Source: Hemileia vastatrix
Taxonomy: Eukaryota; Basidiomycota; Pucciniomycetes; Pucciniales; Zaghouaniaceae
Reading direction: 5' to 3'
Assembly (NCBI GenBank): GCA_030280995.1
Contig: JASXTE010000013.1
Span: forward strand, 16,388,001-16,452,000
Length of the DNA: 64,000 nt
Position numbers and translations under genes: made by a program. Positions 1 to 9,370 of the stretch are shown here, piece by piece (positions within the stretch are counted from its first letter, which is position 1; each line of letters starts with the position of its first letter). The notes beneath the pieces are model-generated. The model ran no database searches. It was not told the origin of the DNA and was given only the letters and a program-made list of their open reading frames with translations.

Positions 1-400
1 TTATAACCCCCTTGAATAACCCCTCCAGAAACGCCTCCAAACCCCCTTAAACGCCCTCCCCCTCAAACCGCTCTTATACCCCCTTCAAAACCCTTGCTTA
101 ACCCTCCCCAAACCTATTCATTTGATAAAAAATGATTGTTATAAATTACTCTTAAATAAATAATTAGGAAAGAAGGGGTAAGAGGGGGTTATAGGGGGGG
201 TTTAAAGAGGGTGTGGGAGTAGTTTGAGGGGAAAGGGGGTTGAAGTGGGTGTAGGAGGGTTTGAGGGAGTAAAAGGGGGGAGTAAAGGGGGTTTAGAGGC
301 AGCCAAAGAGAAGGGAAAGGTGGGAATGAGGACTCCAAGGAGGGGGGGAAGGTGGGATAATGACCAGGCCAAGGAGGGATAAAGAGAGGATTATGGAGAG
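1..400. repeat. C-rich to G-rich inverted low-complexity tract (copy D)
   Basis: Bases 1-120 are runs of CCCCC separated by A/T, 121-175 is an AT-rich spacer, and 176-380 is the purine counterpart with runs of 4 to 7 G. The same C|spacer|G architecture occurs in copy A at 29751-30480, upstream of the Tet-like gene. The open frames across it are proline/leucine-rich low-complexity translations and are not genes. The G runs could form G-quadruplexes (inference). Confidence 0.7.
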
Positions 401-540
401 TAAAAAAAATTAAAAAAAGGGAGAGAAAGAAAAAAAAAGAGTTAATATAATCTTGAAAACCAGAGAAAGAACCACTTACAAATAAAAAGAAAACAGAAAA
501 AAAACAATAAAAATTATAATTAGCAATCAAAAAATCAAAA

Positions 541-900
541 GAAATTAATAAAATGACTTACCTGGAGAGATGAGATGAGAAAACAATTGACTTCCAGTTA
601 TTTAAGGGATGTTTGAGGAGAGGAGGAAATGGATATGAGGGATGAAAAAAAAGAAGAATGACTGAAAAATTATGTGATAGTGGAAAATATGTGATTTTAT
701 GTTGATGTGGTGACCAAAAACAAAAGAGACAGAGAAAAATAAAAAGAGAATTTCACTGGAAATTAAAAATAAAAGTCAATATGCAAAAATAAAATTACAA
801 AAAAAAGAGAATAATACACACAACTTGATCATTTGAAGAGTATGAAAAAAAATTAAAAGCATTTTATTGAGAAAAGTTAGAGTATTATTGGCATCATGAT
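541..900 (-). promoter_or_regulatory. Conserved 5' leader exon of the Tet cassette with splice donor (copy D)
   Basis: On the minus strand this segment matches 30665-30900 (A), 5040-5293 (B) and 48930-49230 (C). Each ends in the same stretch, CATCTCTCCAG followed by GTAAG (GTAATT in C); here the donor GT begins at 561. The segment starts just downstream of the transposase stop codon and precedes the C-rich tract and the Tet-like gene. I read it as a non-coding first exon and promoter region of the Tet transcript. That role is inferred; the conservation of the donor is seen directly. Confidence 0.5.
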
Positions 901-975
901 GGAGCATATCCCAGTGAGAAGAAATATTAATAGTAGATAAAAATGAAATGAGAATTGTAATAATTCAAGAACAAA

Positions 976-1528
976 TCAATAAATCTCCCAATGTGCTAGT
1001 GTGATTGGAAGAATTTTTTCCCATATGCTAGTTTTTTGAGAAATAGAAGCTTTGGATATAGTGGGAGGTGTTTCAACTTGTTCATCTCCATACAACTCTA
1101 ACTATTGATCTTTGAGGTCAACAAGTAGGTTATGAGTTATAGTGCAACACAGAATCCAGTTGATCACTGCCTCCATTTTTGACCTATTTCTAAGAGGACT
1201 TCTAAATTTCCTTAAACTTCAAAAACAACCTTTTAAGATTCCAATAGAATGTTCAAGATGGACTCTTGACTTTGCCGAATGATTGTTGAGCTTGACCTTT
1301 TGATATTATTTAGATTCTGCTCCCTGAAAATTAGGAAGTACATACTTTCCATTCACATAAGAAGAATCTTCAAGAAGATACTGATCTTCATCAAAGAATT
1401 TTTCAAGTTCTTTTGAAATTAGCATTCTTTGAAAGATGTAGGAGTCATGACATGAGCCAGGATAGCTAGCAAAGAAAGATATAAATTTTTTGTTCACTTC
1501 ACATATAAGCTGAATGGAAATTGAATAT
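976..1528 (-). pseudogene. HARBI1-like transposase, exon 2 (copy D)
   Basis: The translation matches exon 2 of the intact copy A transposase. It holds GSCHDSY with the second catalytic Asp, LLEDSSYVNGKYVLP (copy A has LLADSAY) and, after a frame break near 1306, VHLEHSIGILKG with the catalytic Glu. A stop at 1306-1308 follows FQGAESK, and another interrupts the LKDQ.LELY stretch. The acceptor TAG ends at 1529, equivalent to the copy A intron. The frame ends LAHWEIY with TGA at 976-978, close to copy C. This is a dead copy of a nuclear DDE transposase that would act on GGGGGTGTCAG ends. Confidence 0.85.
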
Positions 1529-1611
1529 CTATAGAGAAGATATAGTTGCTTGTGTTAGTATGAAAGAAAAAAGAAAGGAAGGAATTAAAAATATGCCAAA
1601 TCTTTTTATGG

Positions 1612-3764
1612 TGTGGTACACATCTTTCAGCAATGCAGCAAAAGTCTCAGGAGTGCAGAAAGAGGCTCAATTCTCTAAAGTGCAAAAATGGGGTTTCCAA
1701 GAAGGATGGTTACAGAAGCCCAAATAAAGGGTCTTCAAAGTGCAGGAAAAGATAGACTCTCCACACACACTTCTTTTAGGGGCTGTATGGATATAAAAGC
1801 CATGGAACGTAAAGAATAGAGGGAAATACATACTGAATTACAGGATAAGAGGATATGGTATTCAATTGTGAAAGTTATGGTTAGCGCTAGACAAATAATA
1901 CTGAGTTAGGAAGCAGCAATAAGCAATGGTATGAAAATCATGCTTAGATAAGAACAATGCCTTTTGGGAAGATCTGTGTTGGCACAAGGAGATGAAAAAC
2001 AGGTCAAAGAAAAAAGGTAGCACTGGGAAGAAAAATAGGTTGCAAGTAAGAAGGGTGAAGAAAGTAAGATCTGAAATAGGGAAGGTATTTGCTTAGCTCA
2101 TACAGTTTCACTATTAGTAGGGACTCATGTGGTGAGTGTGGGTTATACAATAGTTATGAAGGTGGTGTGGTGTTCCAAAGATGCATAGGCCTTTGGAATG
2201 TGTATTTGGGGGTATTTGGTATGTAGGGTTTAGTTGGGGTAATGGTGCTTAGTATAGGCGTTTTGTTATTATTTAGGTGTTTAGTTGTATTTTTTTAGGC
2301 TTAAGTTAGGGTCACTTATTATGTCTCAGCTTATTTTACTTACTTTTCTCATCATTTTGGTGTGTGTTATGTGTGATTAGCTGTTTTCTATGAGTAGTTG
2401 TGTTGTTTTGTGGTTTTAGAGGTTGTTTGGTTGTTTTTGGGAGTTTTCAGGCCTGGAAGCTGCTTCCTGCCTATGGGCGACCTGCCTGTAAGCAGGAAAG
2501 TCTCTAAAGACTATTTTCTGCATGAAGATAGCTGGGAGAGCTGGATCAAGATGGGGATCTGGTTAGGAGGTCTGTGTGTGAGAGAGTTTAAGAAAGCTAG
2601 AGGGGATTCTAAGAGCTCATTACCATCTGGAATATCTGGATCTCTGTCTTCACTCTTTGTGTTTGATTGGCTAGGTTGTGAAAAGGTTAAGTCTTACTTG
2701 ACCTCAACTCTTGTAACTGTTTCTCTGGTATAGTCTTGTAAGCTATATCAAGTATTATTGCTGTCTCTGGTGTGCATTTGCAACCTACATCAAGTAACAT
2801 TGCTTTCTCTGGTGTGGCAATTGGTCTACATTTCAGTTCTTGGTCTGGTAGTCTGTCTGGGGACTACTTTCTTGGCTTATAAAGAATTCAAGTGTTTTGG
2901 AAAGAAGCTTTATCAAACAAGACTCAATTTAAATAGCAAGTAAATCTCACTTTTATTTTTCTAAAGTGACAGGGGTTTTCTCTCTGGGTTTTCTTCACCT
3001 TCCTTGGTAAAGGCCTATAGCAAGTATTATAGGATTTTCTACAGTGGTACAGTACCTATTATTAAGTCAGAAATCTCAAGAAACATAGGTTATGTACAGG
3101 AAAGTGGAGCGTCAGGGGCTAATATTTGTTCTTATCTATATGTTTCAGGTGCAATTAGAAGCAAGACTTATGCTAACAAATGTACATAGCTTATTGAGAT
3201 ACATAGTTACCATTTTATATTTTGTATTCATGCTAAACTTGTGCAGGAAAACCAGTAGGGGAAGGAAACATAGGAAAGGGACTTTGTACATACAAATTTA
3301 TATAAGAACACTTACTTTTAAAAGAAAAGGTAGAGAGGAAAAATAGAGTAGATATTTTTGATATAGATAAAAGAGAATTATATATATATTATTATTTTTT
3401 TACATAACAGGTGTGCATACCAGAAGTAGCGCTGTAGAGTTATTTTATTGCTACAGTAAGGATAGTATTAGATAGAGAGCTTCAAGAGGGAGTGACTTAG
3501 AGTACTAGCGCTTACTGAATAGATCTATCCAACAGATTGATTACTTATATTAAAGTATATTCCACCTTTTTCTTTTAAAGATCTCTAAAAACTTATCCTA
3601 CTTTCTTCTCCAATAAATTTAGATAACCAAACATATAATATGTACTTTCACTGTCTTTAAAATAAGAGTGGAAGGCGCTTTTTTTTATTCTTTAAAAGAG
3701 AAGAACCAACCCATCTTGGATCATGTCTATAGCTTAGTATTATAGAAAATTCTTCCTTTCTACA
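1612..3764 (+). mobile_element. Solo LTR of the gypsy family, with another LTR nested in it
   Basis: It starts TGTGGTACACATC and ends CTTTCTACA, matching the LTRs of the gypsy element at 52317-53582 and 62775-64000. A 4-bp target duplication ATGG lies at 1608-1611 and 3765-3768, and removing the insertion restores the transposase exon-1 sequence around NNYF. No internal gag-pol remains, so it is a solo LTR. About 878 bp of its length is the nested LTR at 2166-3043. It carries the conserved block with AGCGCTGTAGAG around 3427. Confidence 0.85.
2166..3043 (+). mobile_element. Nested solo LTR (TGTGGTGTTCC family)
   Basis: It begins TGTGGTGTTCC, ends ATTTTCTACA and is flanked by GTGG at 2162-2165 and 3044-3047. 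Its right 350 bp align closely with 7390-7715, the right part of the LTR at 6622-7715, including the stretch GTCTGTCTGGGGACTACTTT. The surrounding sequence rejoins the gypsy-family LTR, as seen by comparison with 52851 and 63310. The short open frames inside (2398-2943) are not genes. Confidence 0.85.
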
Positions 3765-3768
3765 ATGG

Positions 3769-4401
3769 TGAAAGTAATTGTTTCCATCTTGAGCAGGTTT
3801 CTGACCTAAATGAATAGTAGTACCATAAACAAAACCAATACATCCTGAGAAGCCCTCTACTTGCATAACCTGAGATGATTCAAGTTTCTCTTCTTTAGTT
3901 GGCCAGGTTAGAATTTTAGATTCCCAAGGAGTCGATAGCAGTGATGAATTTTTTTTTATAAGTGTTAAAAGATCCATACCCTAAATAAAATACATTTTAC
4001 AAATGTTTCAAGGAAGATCCATTACCACTGGAACCCAAACGGCATAGTGTGATGGCCAATTGAATTGAAGGATTATGTTGTGGTTTTTGAGAATTATTGT
4101 GAAAGATGGTTTGGTCCTGAATAAGGTCAAGCAATTTAAAGAAAAATTAGTGAGAATTCCTGAAAAAATCTCTAAAACTGGGTACAGATTAGTTAAGAAG
4201 GGTTTGAATGGTGTACTTGGGGGTATGAAGTACTTGAGGCTTTCTAGGAAGAAGGTAATGTTTTCTGGCCATTTTTGATAAAAAAAGAAAATCTTCTTCA
4301 AGATTGGAATCAGAATTTTAATCAGAGTCAAGGAAGAGATCAAGAGCTATGAAAGTCATTGCTTGATGTAGCTTATCACAATTTGAGAGTGAGGAAGGCA
4401 T
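3769..4401 (-). pseudogene. HARBI1-like transposase, exon 1 (copy D)
   Basis: The ancestral ATG (4399-4401) begins MPSSLSNCDKLHQAMTF as in copy A. Frames then change several times, but the track of similarity continues through RKPQVLHTP-like sequence and SFTIILKNHN to CIGFVYGTTIHLGQKPAQDG at 3780-3850, where copy A has CIGFVDGTTIPLSQKPAQGG. The first catalytic Asp is therefore Tyr here. The exon is cut at its 3' end by the solo LTR at 3764. Confidence 0.8.
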
Positions 4402-4631
4402 GACTCTTATATGGTATAAAAATGAAAATGATGTAAAATGTTTTGATTTATGAAGTGTTATTCTGAGGAATGCCATGTATGAATGGAATGATGCTGACAA
4501 ATCAGTAAAATGGGAGGTTATGGTGAAATCAGAACTTTTGCTTGAGAATGTGCATATTTGAGTGAAATATGTGACTTATTTCATTTTAAAATCCACCAGT
4601 TTTGGGGCTAGTGTGTTTTAGAAAACCCCAC

Positions 4632-4667
4632 TTAAATAAGTGCAGATTTTCAAGAACTAACACCCCA
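4632..4667 (-). repeat. Terminal inverted repeat and subterminal palindrome, copy D end
   Basis: The plus strand reads CCCCACTTAAATAAGTGCAGATTTT and then CTAACACCCCA followed by TA. It is a decayed version of the ends at 9311-9370 and 32428-32495: CACTTANNTAAGTG palindrome inside, CTGACACCCCC outside. Confidence 0.7.
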
Positions 4668-4829
4668 TATTATATGTATGTACAGCTAGACTGAGAAAGC
4701 TTTGTAGAAATGCAAAAATAATTAAAACTTTTTCCTTTCCCCATACTCCTTTTGGGACACAACACAAGCATTGATCCTGAAAACTACCATTCATTGTGTA
4801 TCACATCCTTCAAATGTGTGTAAATATTA
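4668..4829. other. Spacer between copies D and B, no feature
   Basis: About 160 bp of AT-rich sequence separates the right end of copy D from the left end of copy B. I see no coding frame or repeat in it. Confidence 0.6.
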
Positions 4830-4945
4830 GGGGGTGTCAGTTCTGGCAAATCCGCACTTAACTTAAGTGCAGATTTTAAACCAAATCAGCACTTAAATTT
4901 TGCAAAAAAGTCACTTATTTCAAAAATGGGTGTCAGTTCTGACCT
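4830..4945 (+). repeat. Left inverted end and subterminal repeat of copy B
   Basis: The end reads GGGGGTGTCAGTTCTGG and is followed by a palindromic segment (AAATCCGCACTTA, 3-nt centre, TAAGTGCAGATTT) at 4848-4877. A second GGGTGTCAGTTCTG occurs internally at 4927-4940, also present in copy A. Such repeated subterminal motifs are typical transposase or accessory-protein binding sites in Harbinger elements (family knowledge); binding here is inferred. Confidence 0.75.
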
Positions 4946-5039
4946 CAAATCAGCACTTTTTTCGTGATTTTTTTTTTCTAAACCACATGTTGGCCACATC
5001 ATCCCATTCTTTCCCATACCATTTTTTACTCTCCAAATG

Positions 5040-5293
5040 TCCTCTTTGTGTACTTCATTCACTTGGGTTGGTATTTTGGTTTGTTGCATATTCATTTTTT
5101 TTTGGAATTTAAGGTGAAAATCTTTTTTTTGGATGGCTCATTGGTTTTCTTTCACCAGCTCAACATGAAATCGCATATTTTGTCAGTGATTTTTTTTTTC
5201 ATTCATCCCTCATATCCTTTTCCTATTCTCCTCCAACATCCCTCAAACAATTTGGTTTCATTCATTTTGTCATCTCATCTCTCCAGGTAAGTC
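5040..5293 (+). promoter_or_regulatory. Conserved 5' leader exon of the Tet cassette with splice donor (copy B)
   Basis: It contains the block AACATGAAATCGCATATTTT and ends CATCTCATCTCTCCAG with GTAAGT at 5287-5292, as in copies A, C and D. It lies directly upstream of the pyrimidine-rich tract and the Tet-like gene. It is probably a non-coding first exon and promoter region. Confidence 0.5.
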
Positions 5294-5299
5294 ACTTTA

Positions 5300-5660
5300 T
5301 TCTTTTTTTTGATTTTTTGATTACTAATTATAATTTTTTTTGTTTTTTTCTGTTTATTTTATTTTTTTTATATAAATTTTTTTTGTAAGTGGTTATTTTG
5401 GATTTCAATGGTATAATTAACCTTTTTTTTCTCTCCCTCCTTACTTCCTTTTTGAGCTCCATCACACTACTCTTCATCCCTCCTTGGCATGGTCATTATC
5501 CCCCCTTTCCCTTATTTCACTTTTTTTTGGCTCCATTTCATTGAAACACATACATTGCACATTCTTTATGCATTTCACTTACTCCATATTCAATTTCCCC
5601 ACAATTTCAACATCAATCTTTCTCACTCTATTTTTCCTACTTTTCAATCAAGGTAAGTTT
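5300..5660 (+). repeat. Poly-T and C/T-rich leader tract (copy B)
   Basis: T-rich runs (5300-5400) are followed by CTCCCTCC and CCCCCCTTTCCC type sequence (5430-5520). It corresponds to the longer C-rich tracts of copies A and C but lacks the G-rich half. No gene is seen. Confidence 0.5.
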
Positions 5661-5830
5661 CATCTCCTTTTTTTCATGCCTATATGATATCTCATTCCTT
5701 TTATGAAAACTTCATACCTAAATATATGTATGAATCTTATCTGGATAACAGTGAACTTATAAAACTCCTTTTGATCTCATCTTCATTTCCACTTTTCAAG
5801 TTTTTGTAAAATTTTGAAAATCAGACTCGG

Positions 5831-6180
5831 AATTAGGGTTAGGTTTATTCAAATCTGATGTTCTTTTTACTGAAGATTCTCCTGAAGGCTACCTTTCATT
5901 TCCTACAAACAGATTTGAATTTGATTCAGTGGTTGCTGAGATATTGACCGTTAAAGTTGAGCCTTTTTTTTCCCAATTTAAATTTTTATTTCATTTTTTT
6001 ATGTAATAAATTAGGGTTAGGTTTATTTAAATCACATGTCCTTTAACTGAAGATTCTACTAAAGCATATCTTTCATTTCCCACAAACAGGTTTGAATTAG
6101 GTTCATTGGTTGCTGAGATTTTGACCTTTGAAGTTGAGCCTTTTTTCCAAATTTCACTTGTCTTATTTCACATTTTTATA
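5831..6180 (+). repeat. 178-bp tandem duplication upstream of Tet copy B
   Basis: Two units start at 5831 and 6009 (AATTAGGGTTAGGTTTATT). They share ACTGAAGATTCT, CTTTCATTTCC and GGTTGCTGAGAT and both end near GTTGAGCCTTTTTT. The duplication lies between the leader and the last Tet exon and is absent from copies A and C. It may be intron sequence. Confidence 0.75.
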
Positions 6181-6232
6181 TTGCATATTTAGAGAATAAG
6201 GATTCTGAAACTCTTATATGATTATTATCTAG

Positions 6233-7990
6233 GCATATATTTGTTGCTCACAAATATCACTAAAGCTCAAAAAGATGAAGATTTTTGCTTATGGGACACT
6301 CTACCTTCCTTTAACTCTTTTCTTGCTCTTAGACTCAAAAAGCTCTGTAATAAAGCATTTGATAAAAATCATGAACTTGAAACCAAAGTTGGAATACCGA
6401 ATTGGTGTGACTCCAAATGGGAAGATATCAGCCACAAATATTTTTTATTTTCTAATGTTATTATCACTCATTCTGGATTCCACAATAGGATTCATATCGA
6501 TAGGAATGATGCCAATTTTATTACTTTTGGTATATTCTCATATATCAATCCGATAACTGGCCAACCAATACCATCTCCAGCTAAAATCAAAGGACATGGT
6601 TTATATTTTCCAGACCACCAGTGTGGTCTTCCAACATTGGCAGGGGCCTTGGTTGTGTGATTTGGCGCGGTTTGTGCATGTCTTAATTGACATCTGTTAA
6701 AGAATTGGGTATTTTTCTGGTTTTATTCCGTATATATTAGGTCTGCGGGTATGTGGGTACTATCATTGGATAGCCCTGGTTTTTCTCTATATTTTATGTC
6801 TTGAAGACATTTTTCATATTCTGAGTTTTAAGGGGTCATTTCCTCATTTTTCATTTATAAAAGATTGCTGTTTAATTTTGTTTTTTGTGTTTTACGGGCT
6901 AACCTTAAGTCTTAGGGTTAAGTGCTTAGTACCATTGGATAGAGATGATTTTTCTCTGTATTTCATGTCTGAATGTTGTTATAGTGAAATTCCGTGTTTT
7001 TAAAGGTTTTAGTAGTTGTAGCTAATTTTTCTAAGTAGATTAGTGGTTTTTATTGGTTTTCTGGCTTCAGGGAGGCCGGGCCACTTCAGGCGGCATCTCC
7101 GACGTCAGGTGGCCCGCCCGCCTCTGTTTTAGGAGGTTGGGGAGCGCTCCAGGAGGGTTTTTTATGCAATTTGGCGGGTACAGGCGCCAGATTGGTGGGT
7201 GCGCATGGGCTCTTAGTTAGTGGTCTGTGTGTACATAGTGAATAAGACAGTTTGGGGCAACCTTAATCATCATACAACCATCCGGAGGTGATATCATTGT
7301 TCCTCACTCAGTTTTCACTGTTTTCTGGCCACAATTGGCTGTGTTTGTTGCAAGTGAGTTCTTCATTTAACTTAACTTTGGCAACTGTTTTCTCTGTTAT
7401 AGTCTTGCAAGCTATAGCAAGTATTATTGCTGTCTCTGGTGTGGATTTGCAGCCTACATCAAGTATCTTTGCTGTCTCTGGTGTGGACATTTGTCTACAG
7501 TTCAATTCTTTGGTCTGGTAGTCTGTCTGGGGACTACTTTCTTGGCTCATCAAGCAGTCGAGTGTATTGGAAAAGCAGCTTTTGGTATCCAGGAACCAAT
7601 TTACTGTAGCAGGTAAATCTCACTTATTTTTCTAAAGGGACAGGGGATTTTCTCTCTGGTTTTTCTCCAACTCCCTTGGTCAAGGCCTATAGCTAGTACT
7701 ATAGGATTGTCTACACCGGTGCATCATTGATTTTGGTTTGGGAAATGGTATCATTAAAACTATTTGGAATTCTTCTAAGGATAATCATTGAACGACCAAA
7801 GCTCCTCCTGGTTTGGAATCCTGTCAAGATTTAACACATTTTGGTTGCTCATTTCAAATCAGTCATAAGTTGATTCAAAGAATCAATAAGGTAAAGTTAA
7901 TGGATTTAAAAAAACTTTACCTAGATCCAAAAAGTATGGGGATTAGAGTTATTGTCGAAAATTTTATATTTTTTCATAAATTTTTAATAA
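6233..7990 (+). pseudogene. Tet-like 2OG-Fe(II) dioxygenase (copy B, split by a solo LTR)
   Basis: An acceptor TTATCTAG at 6225-6232 opens the exon. It encodes WDTLPSFNSFLALRLKKLCN, then FSNVIITHSGFHNRIHIDRN with the Fe-binding HxD intact (His-Ile-Asp), and GIFSYINPITGQPIPS. The LTR at 6622-7715 follows LYFPDHQC, after which the frame resumes with FGLGNGIIKTIWN, the distal His in DNH, a TGA in place of Gln, and FGCSFQISHKLIQ. This order (HxD, a Gly-containing strand, distal His, FGxSxQ) fits TET/JBP-type 5-methylcytosine oxidases, which are expanded in rust fungi. The N-terminal half seen in copies A and C is absent. It is the only copy here with HxD preserved. Confidence 0.75.
6622..7715 (+). 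mobile_element. Solo LTR (TGTGGTCTTCC family) in the Tet gene
   Basis: It is 1094 bp, starts TGTGGTCTTCC and ends TTGTCTACA, with 4-bp flanks CCAG (6618-6621) and CCGG (7716-7719). Its right third is nearly the same as 2700-3043. Excising it rejoins the Tet reading frame between PDHQC and the FGLGNG motif. The GC-rich patch at 7060-7200 (GGCCGGGCCACTTCAGGCGG) is inside it. Confidence 0.85.
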
Positions 7991-8039
7991 ATATTTTTTA
8001 TGTATCAATTTCCTCAACTAAAGTAATGGGCCCACAACC

Positions 8040-8190
8040 TTGTGTTGTATAAAAGGTAATCATGATAACATTTATTTGTTTCATGGGGTTCCTCTAGCCT
8101 ATACCTGTGGAAAGTCCCAAACTTTTGTTTCTAGATTTGATCTGCATTTTGGCTCGAGGGATTGTCATTACTTTAAACTAGGGAAATTGA
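8040..8190 (+). other. Conserved segment downstream of the Tet gene (copy B)
   Basis: The stretch around AATCATGATAACATT and CTAGCCTATACCTGTGGAAA recurs after the Tet gene in copy A (minus strand, about 28140-28260) and copy C (51640-51750). One frame reads PLAYTCGKSQT in copy B, but A has a stop and substitutions are mostly non-synonymous, so coding is doubtful. It is possibly a 3' UTR or RNA element. Confidence 0.5.
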
Positions 8191-8231
8191 TATATATTAG
8201 ATATTTATTTAATAATTTATGTAATTATATT

Positions 8232-8398
8232 AAATTTAGATGACTTCCACCACTTACTTCAATAAAATGCAGGGGGGGGGGGGTATTGCCAAATTTTCAA
8301 ATCTGACATGTGAAATTGATGACTTTGAAAAATTTTGGTGATATCCACCCCTTGCTTCAAAAAAATGCAGGGGAGAGTATTGCCAATTTTTTAAAACA
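8232..8398 (+). repeat. 93-bp direct repeats at the 3' end of the Tet cassette (copy B)
   Basis: Two units contain CTTCAATAAAATGCAGGGG and GTATTGCCAA with CACATGTGAAATTGATGAC-like spacers. They are the reverse complement of the 93-bp repeats at 27831-28078 in copy A. The cassette joins transposase sequence about 8400. Confidence 0.75.
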
Positions 8399-8439
8399 GA
8401 TATAGAATTTTTTTTGACTTGTAAATATTTTGGTGAAAT

Positions 8440-9085
8440 TTTTTGACAAGGATGTGAAAGTAATTGTTTCCACCTTGAGTAGGTTTCTGGCTCAAAGGAA
8501 TAGTAGTACCATCAACAAAACCAATACATCCTTGGAAGCCCTCTGATTGCATAACCTGAGATGATTCAAGTTGCTCTTCTTTTGTTGGCCAGGTGAGAAG
8601 TTGAGATTCCAAGGAGTTGATGGCAGTGATACATCGTTTGGTATAAGTGTTAACTGAACCATACCCTAAATCAAAGACATTTTCTAAACGTTTCAAAGCA
8701 GCTCCATTACCATTTGAACCCAAACGACATAGTGTGATGGCCAATTGAATTGAAGGATGTTGTTGTTCTTTTTGAGAATTATTGTGAGATATGGGATGAT
8801 CCTGAATAAGCTCAAGCAATTTAAGGAAACATTCCTGAGAAGTCCTGAACAGCTGTCTAAAACTGGGTGTAGATAGGTTAAGAAGTTTTTGGATGGTGTA
8901 CTTGGGGGTATGAAGTACTTGAGGTTTTCTGGGAAGAAGGTAATGTTTCGTGGCCATTTTTAATAAAAAGACAAATCTTCTTATAGATCAGACTCAGAAT
9001 CGGAATAAGTGTCCAAGAGCAGTTCAAGAGCCATGAAAGTCATTGCTTTATGTAATTTATCACGATTTGAAAGTGAGGAAGGAAT
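8440..9085 (-). pseudogene. HARBI1-like transposase, 5' part (copy B)
   Basis: The ancestral start is ATT (9083-9085) instead of ATG. From 8957 an open stretch reads RKPQVLHTPKYTIQKLLNLS through LGSNGNGAALKRLENVFDLG to CIGFVDGTTIPLSQKP, with the first catalytic Asp intact. Similarity stops after GGNNYF at about 8450, where the inverted Tet cassette begins, so exon 2 with the other catalytic residues is absent. It converges with the Tet-like gene. Confidence 0.85.
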
Positions 9086-9310
9086 AACTCTTATATGATA
9101 TGATATGAAGATGTAAGTGATGTACAATGTTTTGAGTTATGAAGTGTAATGCTGCAGAGTGCTGCGTATGAATGGGATGATGCTGACAAATCAGTGAAAT
9201 GGGACTTTATGGTGAAATCAGCACTTTTGGTTGAGAAAGTGCCGATTTGAGTGAAATAAGTGACTTATTTCATTTTGAAATCCACCAGTATTGGGGCTAG
9301 TGTGTTTTGG

Positions 9311-9370
9311 AAATACGCACTTATTTAAGTGCGGATTTGTAAGTGCAGATTTTCCAGAACTGACACCCCC
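9311..9370 (-). repeat. Right inverted end and subterminal palindrome of copy B
   Basis: AAATACGCACTTATTTAAGTGCGGATTT (two arms at 9311-9338) precedes AGAACTGACACCCCC, then TATTTAC. It matches the transposase-side end of copy A at 32428-32495. Confidence 0.8.

Larger units (their letters stand above)
1..4667 (-). mobile_element. Harbinger/Tet composite transposon, copy D (left part outside window)
   Basis: Read on the minus strand this copy runs from an inverted end at 4667, through a HARBI1-like transposase, the conserved 5' exon of the Tet cassette, and into the C-rich/G-rich tract at the window edge. The order matches copy A (25872-32495), so its Tet-like gene should lie left of base 1. 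The end reads CTAACACCCCA followed by TA, a decayed form of the CTGACACCCCC end seen at 9370 and 32495. The transposase is split by a solo LTR (1612-3764). The element is inactive: stop after the third exon-2 motif block and a 2.1-kb insertion. Confidence 0.75.
4830..9370. mobile_element. Harbinger/Tet composite transposon, copy B (rearranged)
   Basis: The left end is TA then GGGGGTGTCAGTTCTGG at 4830; the right end is CTGACACCCCC then TA at 9370. The first 190 bp match the Myb-side end of copy A (25872-26060). Then come the Tet leader, a pyrimidine-rich tract, the Tet-like gene on the plus strand and its 3' repeats, followed by the 5' part of the transposase on the minus strand. Compared with copy A the Tet cassette is inverted, and the Myb gene and transposase exon 2 are missing. 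A solo LTR (6622-7715) splits the Tet gene. Confidence 0.85.

Noticed and set aside
189..530. Pro/Leu/Phe-rich minus-strand frame
   Set aside because: Low-complexity translation of the G/A-rich tract; the same applies to 30140-30500 and 49327-49708.
5831..6020. TTAGGG telomere repeat
   Set aside because: Only a single TTAGGGTTAGG per duplicated unit, not a tandem telomeric array.
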